From positions 248,001 through 312,000 of the forward strand of contig JAIYAC010000002.1 of assembly GCA_027489245.1 (NCBI GenBank): a stretch of 64,000 nt of DNA, given 5' to 3'. The notes beneath the pieces are model-generated. The model did not search any database, had not been told where the DNA came from, and worked only from the letters and a program-made list of their open reading frames with translations. Every line of letters starts with the position of its first letter. The first letter of the stretch is position 1. Positions 39,596 to 48,141 of the stretch are shown piece after piece. Origin of the DNA: Neisseriaceae bacterium. GTDB lineage: Bacteria; Pseudomonadota; Gammaproteobacteria; Burkholderiales; Chromobacteriaceae. Position numbers and translations under genes: made by a program.

Positions 39596-40461
39596 TTTTT
39601 GCGCGGTTGCAGGTAGCGGAAGTTCAGCCAGGCCAGCGCCACGCAGAACACGGACATCACCAGGCTGGCAGCCAGCGCCCGGCCAAAGTTCAGCGACTTG
39701 ATACCGAACTCGTAGGCGTAGAACAGCGCCGTATAGGTAGACTGCATCGGGCCACCCTTGGTCATGATCTGCACCTCTTCAAAGCACTTCACGGCGGCCA
39801 GCATGGACATCACCGAGCACAGCAGGATGGTGGGCATCAGCAGCGGCACGGTAATTTTCCAGAAGCGCTGCCAGGCGTTGGCACCATCCAGCACTGCCGC
39901 TTCGTACACGTCTTGCGGCACGCTTTGCAGGCCGGCCAGATACAGCACCATGTACCAGCCCAGGCCACGCCAGATGGTGACGAACATCACCGAGAACAGC
40001 GCAATGCGGTCATCGCTTAGCCAGCCGATAGGCTCGTTGATCACATGCAGCCAGCGCAGCACCGCGTTCAGTGCGCCATCGTCGGTGTACATGAAGTTCC
40101 AGATCACCCCGATGACCGACACGGTGGTTACCACCGGCAGGTAATACGCTGCCCGGTAAAACTTGATACCCGGCAGCTGGTTGTTCACCAGCACCGCCAG
40201 CAAGATGGCCAGCACCTGGATGGCAGGTACCACCAGCAAGTACAGCGCCGAGTTTTGCAACGCGCTGATAAACAGCTCGTCTTCAAACAGCTCGCGGAAG
40301 TTATCCAGACCGACCCACACCGGGGCGTCGATCAGGTTGTATTGCGTAAACGCCAGGTAGGAGCCAAAGCCCACCGGCCAGAAGGAAAACGCCAGTAACA
40401 GCAGCAGTGCCGGGGCGAGAAACAGCCAGGCCTGCAGTGTGTTTTTCTTGGAAGCACTCAT
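39592..40461 (-). CDS. Sugar ABC transporter permease, MalF type
   Basis: A 289-residue inner-membrane permease: AWLFLAPALLLLLAFSFWPVGFGSYLAFTQYN at the N-terminus and the EAA loop VPQDVYEAAVLDGANAWQRFWKITVPLLMPTILL. The start at 40461 has GGTGAG upstream; the frame extends to 40533 without support. It is separated from the binding-protein gene by 139 bp with two hairpins. Confidence 0.92.
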   Translation of the reverse strand: MSASKKNTLQAWLFLAPALLLLLAFSFWPVGFGSYLAFTQYNLIDAPVWVGLDNFRELFEDELFISALQNSALYLLVVPAIQVLAILLAVLVNNQLPGIKFYRAAYYLPVVTTVSVIGVIWNFMYTDDGALNAVLRWLHVINEPIGWLSDDRIALFSVMFVTIWRGLGWYMVLYLAGLQSVPQDVYEAAVLDGANAWQRFWKITVPLLMPTILLCSVMSMLAAVKCFEEVQIMTKGGPMQSTYTALFYAYEFGIKSLNFGRALAASLVMSVFCVALAWLNFRYLQPRKK

Positions 40462-40495
40462 ACTCACCGCACTTTGCAAACTTGATCCGATCCCC

Positions 40496-40505
40496 GTTGG
40501 CCGCA
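40496..40505 (+). repeat. Dispersed repeat copy between the importer binding-protein and permease genes
   Basis: GTTGGCCGCA inside the transcribed intercistronic gap, directly before the hairpins. Confidence 0.7.
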
Positions 40506-40521
40506 GGCAAAGCCGGGCCAC

Positions 40522-40582
40522 CCCTGCCTGCACCGGTGGCGCAGGCAGGGCGGGGGCGTGGTGCTGCTACCGCAGTAGCAGC
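40522..40582. repeat. Two intercistronic hairpins after the binding-protein gene
   Basis: CCCTGCCTGC/GCAGGCAGGG (40522-40531 with 40541-40550) and GCTGCTAC/GTAGCAGC (40563-40570 with 40575-40582) are perfect stems without T-tracts. Hairpins here commonly protect the binding-protein mRNA and lower permease expression. Confidence 0.6.
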
Positions 40583-40600
40583 CCGACGGTCATGCGGGCA

Positions 40601-41854
40601 TTACAGCTTGCTGTTCCAGAAGGCCACCGCTTCATCCAGTGCCGCTTTCGGGTCTTTGCGGCCAGTGACCGCCTGCTCTACCGCTGCGGCCAACTTGTTC
40701 GACAGCACTTCCGGGTCTTTCACGCCAGACAGGAAAATGGTGCGGGTGCTATCCAGGCTGGACACCGCTACCGCTACTGCCTGCTCCACCGCGCCGCCAG
40801 GGGCAGCGACTGTCTGGAAGTGCGCGTCTTTGGCTGCACGGGCGCTGGTCGGCAGGGTGCCGGCCAGTTTGGAGAACGCCAGCTGGTTGGCATCGTTAGT
40901 CAGGTAGTTGGCGAACTTGCCCACCTCGGGCAGCAGTGCCTTGTCCACGTTCTTCGCCACGGCAAAGTTGAACATCCAGCCACCGGAGGCAATGCCGGTC
41001 GGGCCTACCGGCGCAGCAGCCACGGCCGTGGCCTTATACAGCACAGGTGCTTCGTCGCGGATACGGGTCAGCGAAGTCGGCGTGGAAACCAGCATCGCCA
41101 TCTTGCCGGCGTTATAAGCCTGCATCTGCACCTGGAAGTTATCCTGGGCAAACAGGTTGTCTTTCAGCAGGGCGCCCGACTTGTAGGCATCGGCCAGCTT
41201 TTTCATCATCGCCACGTGCGCCGGGCTGTTAAACGCCGCCTTGCCACCTTTCACCACGTCCAGGCCGTTCTGGATCAGGAAGCCCTCGATCTTGGTCGGG
41301 CCCAGGGTAGGGGCAAAGCCCGCTACACCGGTTTTGGCCTTGATGGCCTTGGCAAACGACAGCTGCTCGTCAAAAGTCTTTGGCGCAGCCTTCAAGCCGG
41401 CGCGGGCAAAGATGTCCTTGTTGTAGGCAATCACGTTGGCACCGTTGTAGTGCGGGAAGGCGTAGGTCTTGTTCTCGAAGGTCACGTCAGCCAGCGCGCC
41501 TTTCACGAACTGCATCTTGTTGATGATGCCGTCCACCGGCTGGATCAGGCCGTCCTGCTTGTAGTCATACGCCCAAGGCACGTTCAGGTTCACCAGTGCT
41601 GGCGGCTTGCCGGCGCCCACTGCTGCCGTGAATTTGGCCTGAATCACATCCCACGGGTAGTCCGTCCACTTCACCTCCACGCCAGGGTTTTGCGCGTTGT
41701 ACTTGCCCACCAGGTCTTTGAAGTAGCCGTCGAATTTGGGCGACAGGCTCATGGTCCACACCTCGATCACCGGCTTGTCGGCGGCAAAGGCGCTAAAAGA
41801 GGCAGTCAGGCCAACGGCCAGCAGCGTCGCGCTGGCGATAGATTTCAGTTTCAT
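40601..41854 (-). CDS. Sugar ABC transporter substrate-binding protein, family 1
   Basis: A 417-residue periplasmic receptor. The signal peptide KLKSIASATLLAVGLTASFSAFA is followed by ADKPVIEVWTMSLSPKFDGYF. Family-1 features include WPWD-type motifs (TDYPWDVIQAKF), YAFPHYNGANVIAYNKDIF and AMLVSTPTSLTRI. As the first gene of the importer operon it captures the sugar, probably GlcNAc or chitobiose, and sets specificity. The start at 41854 matches the signal peptide; the frame goes on to 41962 without support. Operators lie about 150-255 bp upstream. Confidence 0.92.
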   Translation of the reverse strand: MKLKSIASATLLAVGLTASFSAFAADKPVIEVWTMSLSPKFDGYFKDLVGKYNAQNPGVEVKWTDYPWDVIQAKFTAAVGAGKPPALVNLNVPWAYDYKQDGLIQPVDGIINKMQFVKGALADVTFENKTYAFPHYNGANVIAYNKDIFARAGLKAAPKTFDEQLSFAKAIKAKTGVAGFAPTLGPTKIEGFLIQNGLDVVKGGKAAFNSPAHVAMMKKLADAYKSGALLKDNLFAQDNFQVQMQAYNAGKMAMLVSTPTSLTRIRDEAPVLYKATAVAAAPVGPTGIASGGWMFNFAVAKNVDKALLPEVGKFANYLTNDANQLAFSKLAGTLPTSARAAKDAHFQTVAAPGGAVEQAVAVAVSSLDSTRTIFLSGVKDPEVLSNKLAAAVEQAVTGRKDPKAALDEAVAFWNSKL

Positions 41855-41995
41855 GCTCGGACTCTCGTTCGGGTTGTGTTGTGGTGTCGGCCGCCCTGCG
41901 TGTGTGGCTACTGGCGTCCTTTTGGCAGCGCGGGGCTGCCCGTCTCTCGTTGGCGGCAGCACTGGGCGGTTGTTATAAAGCCTTGGTGCAGCGGC

Positions 41996-42035
41996 GAAGC
42001 CAATCTAATACCAGCGAAATACCAGAGCAATACCA
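41996..42035 (-). promoter_or_regulatory. Four-unit TGGTATT direct-repeat array upstream of the ABC importer
   Basis: On the minus strand, TGGTATT occurs at 42029-42035, 42018-42024 and 42007-42013, each 11 bp apart, followed in the same register by TGGCTTC (41996-42002). The last unit adjoins a possible promoter whose -10-like TTATAA is near 41974. Period and unit equal those before the GntR gene. Confidence 0.65.
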
Positions 42036-42095
42036 ATGTGAAACCTTTCTCAAATGTTGCAGCGCAACTACATCAAAAATGCAACAAACAGCCAC

Positions 42096-42109
42096 TGGTA
42101 TCGATACCA
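42096..42109. promoter_or_regulatory. Perfect palindromic operator
   Basis: TGGTATCGATACCA is a perfect 14-bp palindrome, like DasR/NagQ-type sites (two TGGT half-sites facing each other). It lies 242 bp upstream of the binding-protein start. Confidence 0.6.
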
Positions 42110-42289
42110 TTCTGCTAAAAACAGCGCATTTGATAACGCAGGTTATTATTTTGCGATGGGCTATTTCAAAGCATTTTTACGCTAGTAATGTGCACAATCA
42201 TGGTATGTCATGCCGATATGGCCCGTGGCTAACACGTGATCAGCGCCATGACACCCCCCGCCAAACAGCATCGTGCGGGTGGCTTTCAT

Positions 42290-42319
42290 TGGTATGGCAG
42301 CTGGTGTGCTAGTGGTATG
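42290..42319 (+). promoter_or_regulatory. Third TGGTATG cluster, weaker
   Basis: TGGTATG (42290), TGGTGTG (42302) and TGGTATG (42313) on the plus strand, with spacings of 12 and 11 bp; the 11-mer TGGTATGGCAG occurs twice. It lies before the KAP gene. Confidence 0.35.
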
Positions 42320-42340
42320 GCAGGCAGGTGTCTGGCGATA

Positions 42341-42391
42341 GTTGGCCGCAGGGCTCATGGCTAGGGTTGGCCGCAGGGCGCGGCCAACCCT
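42341..42391. repeat. Three clustered copies of the dispersed repeat, two as a hairpin
   Basis: GTTGGCCGCA at 42341-42350, then AGGGTTGGCCGC (42363-42374) and GCGGCCAACCCT (42380-42391), a 12-bp perfect stem with a 5-nt loop. No T-tract follows; the KAP start is 49 bp downstream. Confidence 0.8.
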
Positions 42392-42439
42392 GCTGCAGCC
42401 GCATGGCATACTGTGCGCCTGCCCCACAGGTATATCGCC

Positions 42440-44503
42440 ATGACCGACACCGCTATTGATTTGCCCCAGTTGCTGACCGACGCCCCAGCTACCGAAGACT
42501 TGCTGGGCTTTAAGCCGCACGCTGAAAGGTTGGCCGCATTAATCCAGAAACAGATTCCGGACAAAGCCAGCTTTGTCATCGGCATCGAAGGCGAGTGGGG
42601 CGAGGGCAAGTCCAGCTTCATCAATCTGCTGAAAGACGCGTTTCCTGCGGAGAAGACAGATGAGACGCGGCCAACCATTGTTGACTTCAACCCGTGGTGG
42701 TTTGAAGGCTCCGACCAGCTACTGCGGCATTTCTTCGATGAGCTGCTGGGGCAGATCGACCGTTCGGGTCGCTGGACGGCATCCGCTCGCAAGTTCATGC
42801 ATGGGCTGGCCTCTTTGCTGGATGGCGGGGGCAAGGCAGTGCAATTGTTACCGGCACCCGGTGTGATGGAGGCAGGCAAAGCTGCAGAGAAAGCTGGTGA
42901 GTTGTTACGGGTGCTTGGAACAGAAAAGACAAAGTCAGCGCAGGTATTGAAAGCCAGCTCTGCGCATGTATTGGCTGATCTAAGTTTCAAAACCATCGTC
43001 TTCATCGACGACCTAGACCGCCTGCCCGCCCGCGAAATTGTCGAGCTGTTCCGCGTTATCAAGGCGGTGGCCGACCTGCCCAATATCGTCTACATCATCG
43101 CCTACGACCGCGCCATCGTGGCGTCGGCACTGGACGAGGTGCACAAGGCCAGAGGCGAGGCCTATCTGGAAAAGATCGTGCAACTGCCGTATCGGTTGCC
43201 AAAGCCGACCAAAGATAAACTGGAGCGTTACAACAAAAATGCTTTGCTTGGCAGTGGCGCAGTGTCTTCTGTCGTGCCAGACCAGTTTGATGCTGAAGTG
43301 TCGTTCCGCTATATCAGCCAAGCTTTTTTGAAGCTTCCGAGAGATGTAAAGCGCTTGCAGGCCAGCATGTGCACATTTGGCCTTGTTCCCGAAGCCATCC
43401 GCATGGATCCGCTGGATTTCATGTTTCTTGAAGCCTTGCGTCTGAAACAACGGGTACTGTGGTTAGCGTTGACCAATGCCGTATTGGATGCAGATGGCTA
43501 TGTCACTGTTGCGGAAGGCGCTACCGACAGAGAGGCGGCGCGGCTTGACTGGCTACGGGCCAAGATGCCGACCTTGGAAAAGACAGAAGACCCGATTACG
43601 GATGCAGTGAGGTTCTTTACAGGCTGGACACTGACCGGCGATGGACAGGAGTGTCGTGCGCAAACTACGCAGCGTTTGAGTTGGCTCAGTAAGCCACTGC
43701 AAAACATCACTGACGCATACACATGGCTGGATGAAATCGCTGTGTTGCAGAGCATGGTGCATGCCTACTTGCAGCTGCAGCAAGATGAAGGGCAATACAG
43801 TAACCAGCAGATAGAAAAATTCTTGCTGGCGACTTCTTCGCGTGAATATGAGGCGGCGTTGCCTAGCCCCCCGCATGGTCGCTTCCTCTATGAAGCTGCG
43901 GGTTACTTGGAACATCAAACGCCTGAGGGCTTTGTGCTTGAGCATCATCTGACGGCGATGGCGGCATCTTTGGAGCAGGAGTTTCAACGCAAAGGTCACG
44001 TCTGGCCGGCCCCATTAATTCGTCTTTTGATGCGGTATTTCTGCGTGGTACGAGCTAATAGCCGTGATTTGTCGTCTAAAGGTTTGGAGCTATTCGTTTC
44101 TTGGTTGTCTGGGGAGGCACCGATGTTGGTGACGCTTCTGGCATTCAGTCGTGAGCCATCATTCCAGGCGTTGAAAACCGATGTCGTTCGTCATTATCTG
44201 GAAGGCGAGCTAGGTGAGTTGCTGGCTTTGCCAAACCCTCAGCTTGCGACGGATGTATTGTTTGCTCTGGCAGAAGGTGATGAGGATCTGCTTGCTGCTT
44301 GGGCCGCCAGATTGCCCATAGCACTTCCGGAAACTGACATGCAGCGGTTGAGTGCGCTGTTCTCCTTACCATCCGGGCAGGAAAAGTTAGCGCATAGCTG
44401 GCTGACAAGCTGTCAGCCTTTTGTCGATTTGGTTCGTCAGCTTCCACGTCTTGAAAGTAGCCCGGCTCCCTGGGACGCTTTCCTGCAAAAAGCCATCGTC
44501 TAA
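42440..44503 (+). CDS. KAP-family P-loop NTPase
   Basis: A 687-residue protein. Walker A is GEWGEGKSS (residues 51-59), with the KAP-type lead [20 protein letters not shown]; Walker B is [22 protein letters not shown] (Asp190, Asp191), followed by [15 protein letters not shown] ATPases include the F-plasmid phage-exclusion protein PifA and are common in defence contexts. No transmembrane segments are obvious here, unlike many KAP proteins. The C-terminal half (about 260-687) has no domain I recognise, and its DNA looks less GC-rich with more mixed codons than the neighbours, suggesting horizontal transfer. The gene stands alone between the sugar operon and proS. Confidence 0.85.
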   Translation: MTDTAIDLPQLLTDAPATEDLLGFKPHAERLAALIQKQIPDKASFVIGIEGEWGEGKSSFINLLKDAFPAEKTDETRPTIVDFNPWWFEGSDQLLRHFFDELLGQIDRSGRWTASARKFMHGLASLLDGGGKAVQLLPAPGVMEAGKAAEKAGELLRVLGTEKTKSAQVLKASSAHVLADLSFKTIVFIDDLDRLPAREIVELFRVIKAVADLPNIVYIIAYDRAIVASALDEVHKARGEAYLEKIVQLPYRLPKPTKDKLERYNKNALLGSGAVSSVVPDQFDAEVSFRYISQAFLKLPRDVKRLQASMCTFGLVPEAIRMDPLDFMFLEALRLKQRVLWLALTNAVLDADGYVTVAEGATDREAARLDWLRAKMPTLEKTEDPITDAVRFFTGWTLTGDGQECRAQTTQRLSWLSKPLQNITDAYTWLDEIAVLQSMVHAYLQLQQDEGQYSNQQIEKFLLATSSREYEAALPSPPHGRFLYEAAGYLEHQTPEGFVLEHHLTAMAASLEQEFQRKGHVWPAPLIRLLMRYFCVVRANSRDLSSKGLELFVSWLSGEAPMLVTLLAFSREPSFQALKTDVVRHYLEGELGELLALPNPQLATDVLFALAEGDEDLLAAWAARLPIALPETDMQRLSALFSLPSGQEKLAHSWLTSCQPFVDLVRQLPRLESSPAPWDAFLQKAIV

Positions 44504-44536
44504 ACTGTACCAGGGGGCGGTCGCCAGCCGCCCCGT

Positions 44537-44548
44537 TGCGGCCAACCT
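44537..44548 (-). repeat. Dispersed repeat copy after the KAP gene
   Basis: TGCGGCCAACCT, 34 bp after the KAP stop and before proS. Confidence 0.8.
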
Positions 44549-44613
44549 TCCCCCCGCCCGCCGCTACCCGCTACAATCAACCCCATTTCGCAGAATTTCC
44601 AAGGAACCCGCTC

Positions 44614-46320
44614 ATGCGTGCCTCGCAGTTTTTCATCTCTACCCAGAAAGAAGCCCCCGCCGATGCGGATATCGTTAGCCAGAAGCTGATGCTGCGCGCC
44701 GGTTTTATCCGCAAGGTGGCCGCCGGTGTGTACAACTGGATGCCGATGGGCCTGCGCAGCCTGAAGAAGGTAGAAAACATCGTGCGCGAAGAGATGAACC
44801 GCGCGGGTGCCATCGAGCTGGTGATGCCTATCGTGCAGCCGGCCGGCCTGTGGCAGGAAACCGGCCGCTTCGACGGCATGGGCGCCGAGCTGCTGCGCTT
44901 CAAAGACCGCCACGACCGTGACTTCGTGATTCAGCCGACGTCCGAAGAAGTGATTACCGACATCGCCCGCGCCGAGCTGCGCAGCTACCGCGCGCTGCCG
45001 AAAAACTTCTACCAGATCCAGACCAAGTTCCGCGACGAGCGCCGCCCGCGCTTTGGCGTGATGCGTGGCCGCGAGTTCACCATGAAAGATGCGTACTCGT
45101 TTGACCGCACCGCCGAAGACGCCGGCAAGAGCTACGACAATATGTTTGCCGCCTACTGCCGCATTTTCGACCGCCTGGGCCTGACCTACCGCGCCGTGGC
45201 AGCCGATACCGGCGCGATTGGTGGCGACCGCTCGCACGAGTTCCAGGTGATTGCCGAAACCGGCGAAGACGCCATCGTGTACTGCCCGGACAGCGACTAT
45301 GCGGCCAACATCGAGCTGGCCGAAGCGCTGGCCCCGGCTGGCGAGCGCGCTGCCGCGGCGGCCGAGCTGGCCAAGGTGCACACGCCTGGCGTGAAAACCA
45401 TCGCCGACCTGGTGAGCTTCCTGAACGTGGACATCACCCGCACCGTGAAAGCGGTAGTGGTAGAAGGCGAAGAGGGCGAGGCGGTACTGATGCTGGTACG
45501 CGGCGACCACGAGCTGAACGAAGTGAAGGCCGAAAAAGTAGCCGGTATCAAGAAGCCGCTGACCATGGCTAGCCCGGCGCTGATCAAGGACGCGTTTGGC
45601 GCCAACCCTGGCTCGCTGGGCCCGGTGGGCTTCAAAGGCCGCGTGGTAGCCGACCGCACCGTGGCGCTGATGGCCGACTTTGTCATTGGTGCCAACGAAG
45701 ACCACTACCACTACACGGGCGCCAACTTTGTGCGCGACTGCGCCGAGCCGGAAGTGGCTGATATCCGCAATGTGGTGGTGGGCGACCCGTCGCCGTGCGG
45801 CAAGGGCGCGTTGGCGATTCAGCGCGGTATCGAGGTGGGCCACGTGTTCTATCTGGGCACCAAGTACTCCCAGGCCATGAACGCCACCTTCCTGGACGAA
45901 GACGGCAAGCCGAAGCACTTTGAAATGGGCTGCTACGGTATCGGTGTAAGCCGCATCCTGGGTGCCGCCATCGAGCAGAACTTTGACGACAAGGGCATGA
46001 TCTGGCCAGACGCCATCGCACCGTTTGCCGTGGTGATCTGCCCGGTAGGCTACGACCGCTCCGAGGGCGTGAAAGCCGCCGCCGATGCGCTGTACGCCGG
46101 CCTGCAGGCACAGGGCGTGGACGTGATCATCGACGACCGTGGCGAGCGCCCGGGTGCGATGTTTGCCGACTGGGAGCTGATCGGTGCACCGCACCGCGTC
46201 ACCATTGGCGACCGTGGCCTGAAAGAAGGCAAGGTGGAGTACCAGCACCGCCGTGATAGCGAATCGACAGCGGTCGCGCCGGACGCCATCCTGGCACACG
46301 TACTGGCCAAGCTGGCCTGA
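44614..46320 (+). CDS. proS: Prolyl-tRNA synthetase, bacterial type
   Basis: A 568-residue class II aminoacyl-tRNA synthetase charging tRNA-Pro. Motif 1 lies in [24 protein letters not shown], motif 2 in [23 protein letters not shown], motif 3 in [15 protein letters not shown]. The editing INS domain (about 230-380) identifies the long bacterial type. A C-terminal anticodon-binding domain follows. The start has AAGGAA upstream. The transglycosylase gene begins 8 nt after the stop, probably in the same operon. Confidence 0.97.
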   Translation: MRASQFFISTQKEAPADADIVSQKLMLRAGFIRKVAAGVYNWMPMGLRSLKKVENIVREEMNRAGAIELVMPIVQPAGLWQETGRFDGMGAELLRFKDRHDRDFVIQPTSEEVITDIARAELRSYRALPKNFYQIQTKFRDERRPRFGVMRGREFTMKDAYSFDRTAEDAGKSYDNMFAAYCRIFDRLGLTYRAVAADTGAIGGDRSHEFQVIAETGEDAIVYCPDSDYAANIELAEALAPAGERAAAAAELAKVHTPGVKTIADLVSFLNVDITRTVKAVVVEGEEGEAVLMLVRGDHELNEVKAEKVAGIKKPLTMASPALIKDAFGANPGSLGPVGFKGRVVADRTVALMADFVIGANEDHYHYTGANFVRDCAEPEVADIRNVVVGDPSPCGKGALAIQRGIEVGHVFYLGTKYSQAMNATFLDEDGKPKHFEMGCYGIGVSRILGAAIEQNFDDKGMIWPDAIAPFAVVICPVGYDRSEGVKAAADALYAGLQAQGVDVIIDDRGERPGAMFADWELIGAPHRVTIGDRGLKEGKVEYQHRRDSESTAVAPDAILAHVLAKLA

Positions 46321-46328
46321 GTGCGGCC

Positions 46329-46967
46329 ATGACCCCGCTGCGTTTTGCCCTGCCCCTGCTGCTGGCTGCCCTGGTGGCGGCTCCGGCGTGGGCGGGTGCG
46401 CAGCGCGAGGAGGCGCTGGCGGCCAACGTGGCCAGCGCCATGTCGCGCAGCATTGCCGATGTGAACGCGCCACGGCTGGTGTTTGAAGACCCGAGTGAAG
46501 GCCCGCTATGGTTGGCCGAGATGTCGCGTCGGCTGGAAAAACGCATACCGGACCAATGGACGCGCGAGCGCCTGCTGACGGCGATTCATTACGAAGCTAC
46601 CCGCGCCGGGCTGGACCCGCAGATGGTGCTGGGGCTGATTCAGGTGGAAAGCGGCTTCAAGAAGTACGCCATTTCGCCAGTCGGCGCGCGCGGGCTGATG
46701 CAGGTGATGCCGTTCTGGGTGCGCAGTATCGGGGCCAGCGGACATAACCTGTTCGACCTCACCACCAACCTGCGCTACGGCTGCACCATTTTGCGGCATT
46801 ACCTGGATATCGAGCGCGGCAACCTGTTTCGTGCGCTGGGCCGCTACAACGGCAGCCTGGGCCGCGCCGAGTACCCGAACCTGGTGGTGGGCGCGTGGAA
46901 GGCCCACTGGCAATGGCAGCAGCCCGCCGGCCAGCTGCGTACAGGCTACCAGCCGGCCCGCCGATAG
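46329..46967 (+). CDS. Lytic transglycosylase, SLT domain
   Basis: A 212-residue periplasmic enzyme that cleaves peptidoglycan to 1,6-anhydro-MurNAc products. It has a signal peptide (TPLRFALPLLLAALVAAPAWA). The SLT domain has catalytic Glu107 in IQVESGFKKYAIS, then GARGLMQVMPFW and LRYGCTILRHYLD, and GRYNGSLGR, the standard motifs. The order proS then transglycosylase also occurs in other beta-proteobacteria. The stop codon overlaps a dispersed-repeat copy by one base (46967-46976). Confidence 0.92.
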   Translation: MTPLRFALPLLLAALVAAPAWAGAQREEALAANVASAMSRSIADVNAPRLVFEDPSEGPLWLAEMSRRLEKRIPDQWTRERLLTAIHYEATRAGLDPQMVLGLIQVESGFKKYAISPVGARGLMQVMPFWVRSIGASGHNLFDLTTNLRYGCTILRHYLDIERGNLFRALGRYNGSLGRAEYPNLVVGAWKAHWQWQQPAGQLRTGYQPARR

Positions 46968-46976
46968 TTGGCCGCA
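46967..46976 (+). repeat. Dispersed repeat copy at the transglycosylase stop
   Basis: GTTGGCCGCA begins at the last base of the TAG stop codon. Confidence 0.75.
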
Positions 46977-47012
46977 AGCGTTTGCGTGCCAATAAAAAAC
47001 CGCCTTCGGGCT

Positions 47013-47047
47013 AATGCCAGTTAGTTAACGCTGACTGGCATTTTTTT
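47013..47047 (+). terminator. Rho-independent terminator downstream of the transglycosylase
   Basis: ATGCCAGT (47014-47021), a 12-nt loop, ACTGGCAT (47034-47041), then a T run. Confidence 0.85.
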
Positions 47048-47130
47048 GGCTAGAGGCTTGTTGCGTTAAAGAAGCTTGCGAGTCCGCTTTGCGGACAATA
47101 TTTAAATGCCGGTTCCGCCCAGCAGACGGG

Positions 47131-47158
47131 AAAAGGGGGCGGGTTGCCGCCCCCTTTT
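47131..47158. terminator. Bidirectional 12-bp stem terminator
   Basis: AAAAGGGGGCGG (47131-47142), GTTG loop, CCGCCCCCTTTT (47147-47158): a perfect 12-bp stem with A and T flanks, functional in both directions. Confidence 0.7.
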
Positions 47159-47190
47159 CATTCCCCCGCAACCCGGGGCTGCTCGAAACC

Positions 47191-47297
47191 CCGGCCAAAA
47201 TGGCACGCCCCAGGCGCCGCCGAACTCATCCCTCGCTAACGGCTCGGGATTTAAACAAATCGGCGTCTTAAAACCTGGGGCGTGACATTTTGACCGG
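47191..47297. repeat. Inverted-repeat element, 24-bp arms around 59 bp
   Basis: The arm 47191-47214 (CCGGCCAAAATGG...) and the arm 47274-47297 (...GACATTTTGACCGG) are reverse complements at 22 of 24 positions. Inner CGCCG (47214 onwards) and CGGCG (47261-47265) can extend pairing. A structured RNA or a MITE-like remnant are both possible. Confidence 0.6.
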
Positions 47298-47412
47298 CTC
47301 GCGCCAACGGGATGGGGCGCTTCACTTACGCCCTACCGCTTGACGGTCAAGCACATGCGAATGACCGGATGGAATTGCACCTTCGGGCGTTTTTTTGATG
47401 ACCGGGGCAGGC

Positions 47413-47928
47413 TCAGGCGCGTTCGCCCTTGGCGAGCAGGAAGATGCGGGTGCCCGCCAGGCGGTCGTGCAGGAATTGTTTGTCGTTATCCATGAACACC
47501 CACAGCAGCGGCAGCAGCCACCACGCCAGCGCTGCCCACAGCGCCAGTTTGGGCGAGCCCAGCGAGGGCAGCCAGGTGATGTACGACAGCACCGGCACGC
47601 CGACAAACAGCACCAGCGCAACGGCAAAGCGCACGCCGGCTTGCTGCCACGACAGCGGGCGGCCATCGGGCATGGCTACTTTTAGCCGCCACGGCTTCAT
47701 GGCCAGCGTTTGCCCGCCCTTTACCCAGCAATAGCCAAAGTAGCCAAAGAACACGCCCGCCACAAACAGGCGGTACAGCCATTCCAGTACGGGGGCGTGG
47801 TTGCCCATGGCCAGCACCGGTGTGAAGGCGGCCGCAGCGACCAGCCACAGGGTGCCAACAAGCAGGGATTCGTACATCAGGCTGGCCAGGCGGCGCGTCA
47901 GGCCGGGAAAGTCTGCAGAGCGGGTCAT
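47413..47928 (-). CDS. RDD-family membrane protein
   Basis: A 171-residue inner-membrane protein with three or four hydrophobic helices. The family pattern is visible as LTRRLASLMYESLLVGTLWLV at the start (Arg of RDD), YCWVKGGQTLAMKPWRLKVAM in the centre and FLHDRLAGTRIFLL at the end (Asp-Arg). RDD proteins are of uncertain function, with some implicated in ion or osmolyte transport. The gene is divergent from ilvB. Confidence 0.82.
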   Translation of the reverse strand: MTRSADFPGLTRRLASLMYESLLVGTLWLVAAAAFTPVLAMGNHAPVLEWLYRLFVAGVFFGYFGYCWVKGGQTLAMKPWRLKVAMPDGRPLSWQQAGVRFAVALVLFVGVPVLSYITWLPSLGSPKLALWAALAWWLLPLLWVFMDNDKQFLHDRLAGTRIFLLAKGERA

Positions 47929-47957
47929 GATGATAGGGAGAAGCAGGGGAAAAGCCT

Positions 47958-47967
47958 TGCGGCCAAC
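47958..47967 (-). repeat. Dispersed repeat copy in the RDD-ilvB divergent gap
   Basis: TGCGGCCAAC, 30 bp upstream of the RDD start. Confidence 0.7.
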
Positions 47968-48063
47968 TCAGCATATTACCAAAGCCCCCGTGTGCCGCCT
48001 ACCCCCATAAAAGTGGCTGTTTTTGCTGGTTTTTGCCCTTTTTTTGCACCTGCACAAAAGCGC

Positions 48064-48092
48064 TTGACCGACTTTGGTGCTTCGGCTAAGTT
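48064..48092 (+). promoter_or_regulatory. Candidate ilv operon promoter
   Basis: TTGACC (48064-48069) and TAAGTT (48087-48092) are separated by 17 bp. The leader to ilvB is about 45 nt, too short for a classic attenuator, and I see no leader peptide rich in branched-chain codons. Confidence 0.45.
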
Positions 48093-48141
48093 CGTTCATC
48101 ACGGGACAAAAAATTAATACCTGAATTAAGAAGAGGCAAAG

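Larger units (their letters stand above)
41855..42439. other. 585-bp regulatory region between the ABC importer and the KAP gene
   Basis: Holds the 11-bp-periodic array (41996-42035), the perfect operator (42096-42109), a third TGGTATG cluster (42290-42319) and three dispersed-repeat copies (42341-42391). It is AT-rich from about 42000 to 42200. No gene is seen. Confidence 0.7.
46968..47412. other. 445-bp gene-free stretch rich in secondary structure
   Basis: Between the transglycosylase and RDD genes. It holds a truncated terminator half (46993-47011), a complete terminator (47013-47047), a short stem GTCCGC/GCGGAC (47082-47096), a bidirectional terminator (47131-47158), a 107-bp inverted-repeat element (47191-47297) and a second terminator half (47380-47396). 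No coding potential or tRNA was found. Confidence 0.65.

Noticed and set aside
46968..47412. tRNA gene or transposase remnant in the structured gap
   Set aside because: No T-loop or acceptor pattern, no CCA end and no transposase-like reading frame were found.
48093..48141. Leader-peptide attenuator before ilvB
   Set aside because: The leader is under 60 nt, with no peptide rich in Leu, Val or Ile codons and no terminator/antiterminator pair.
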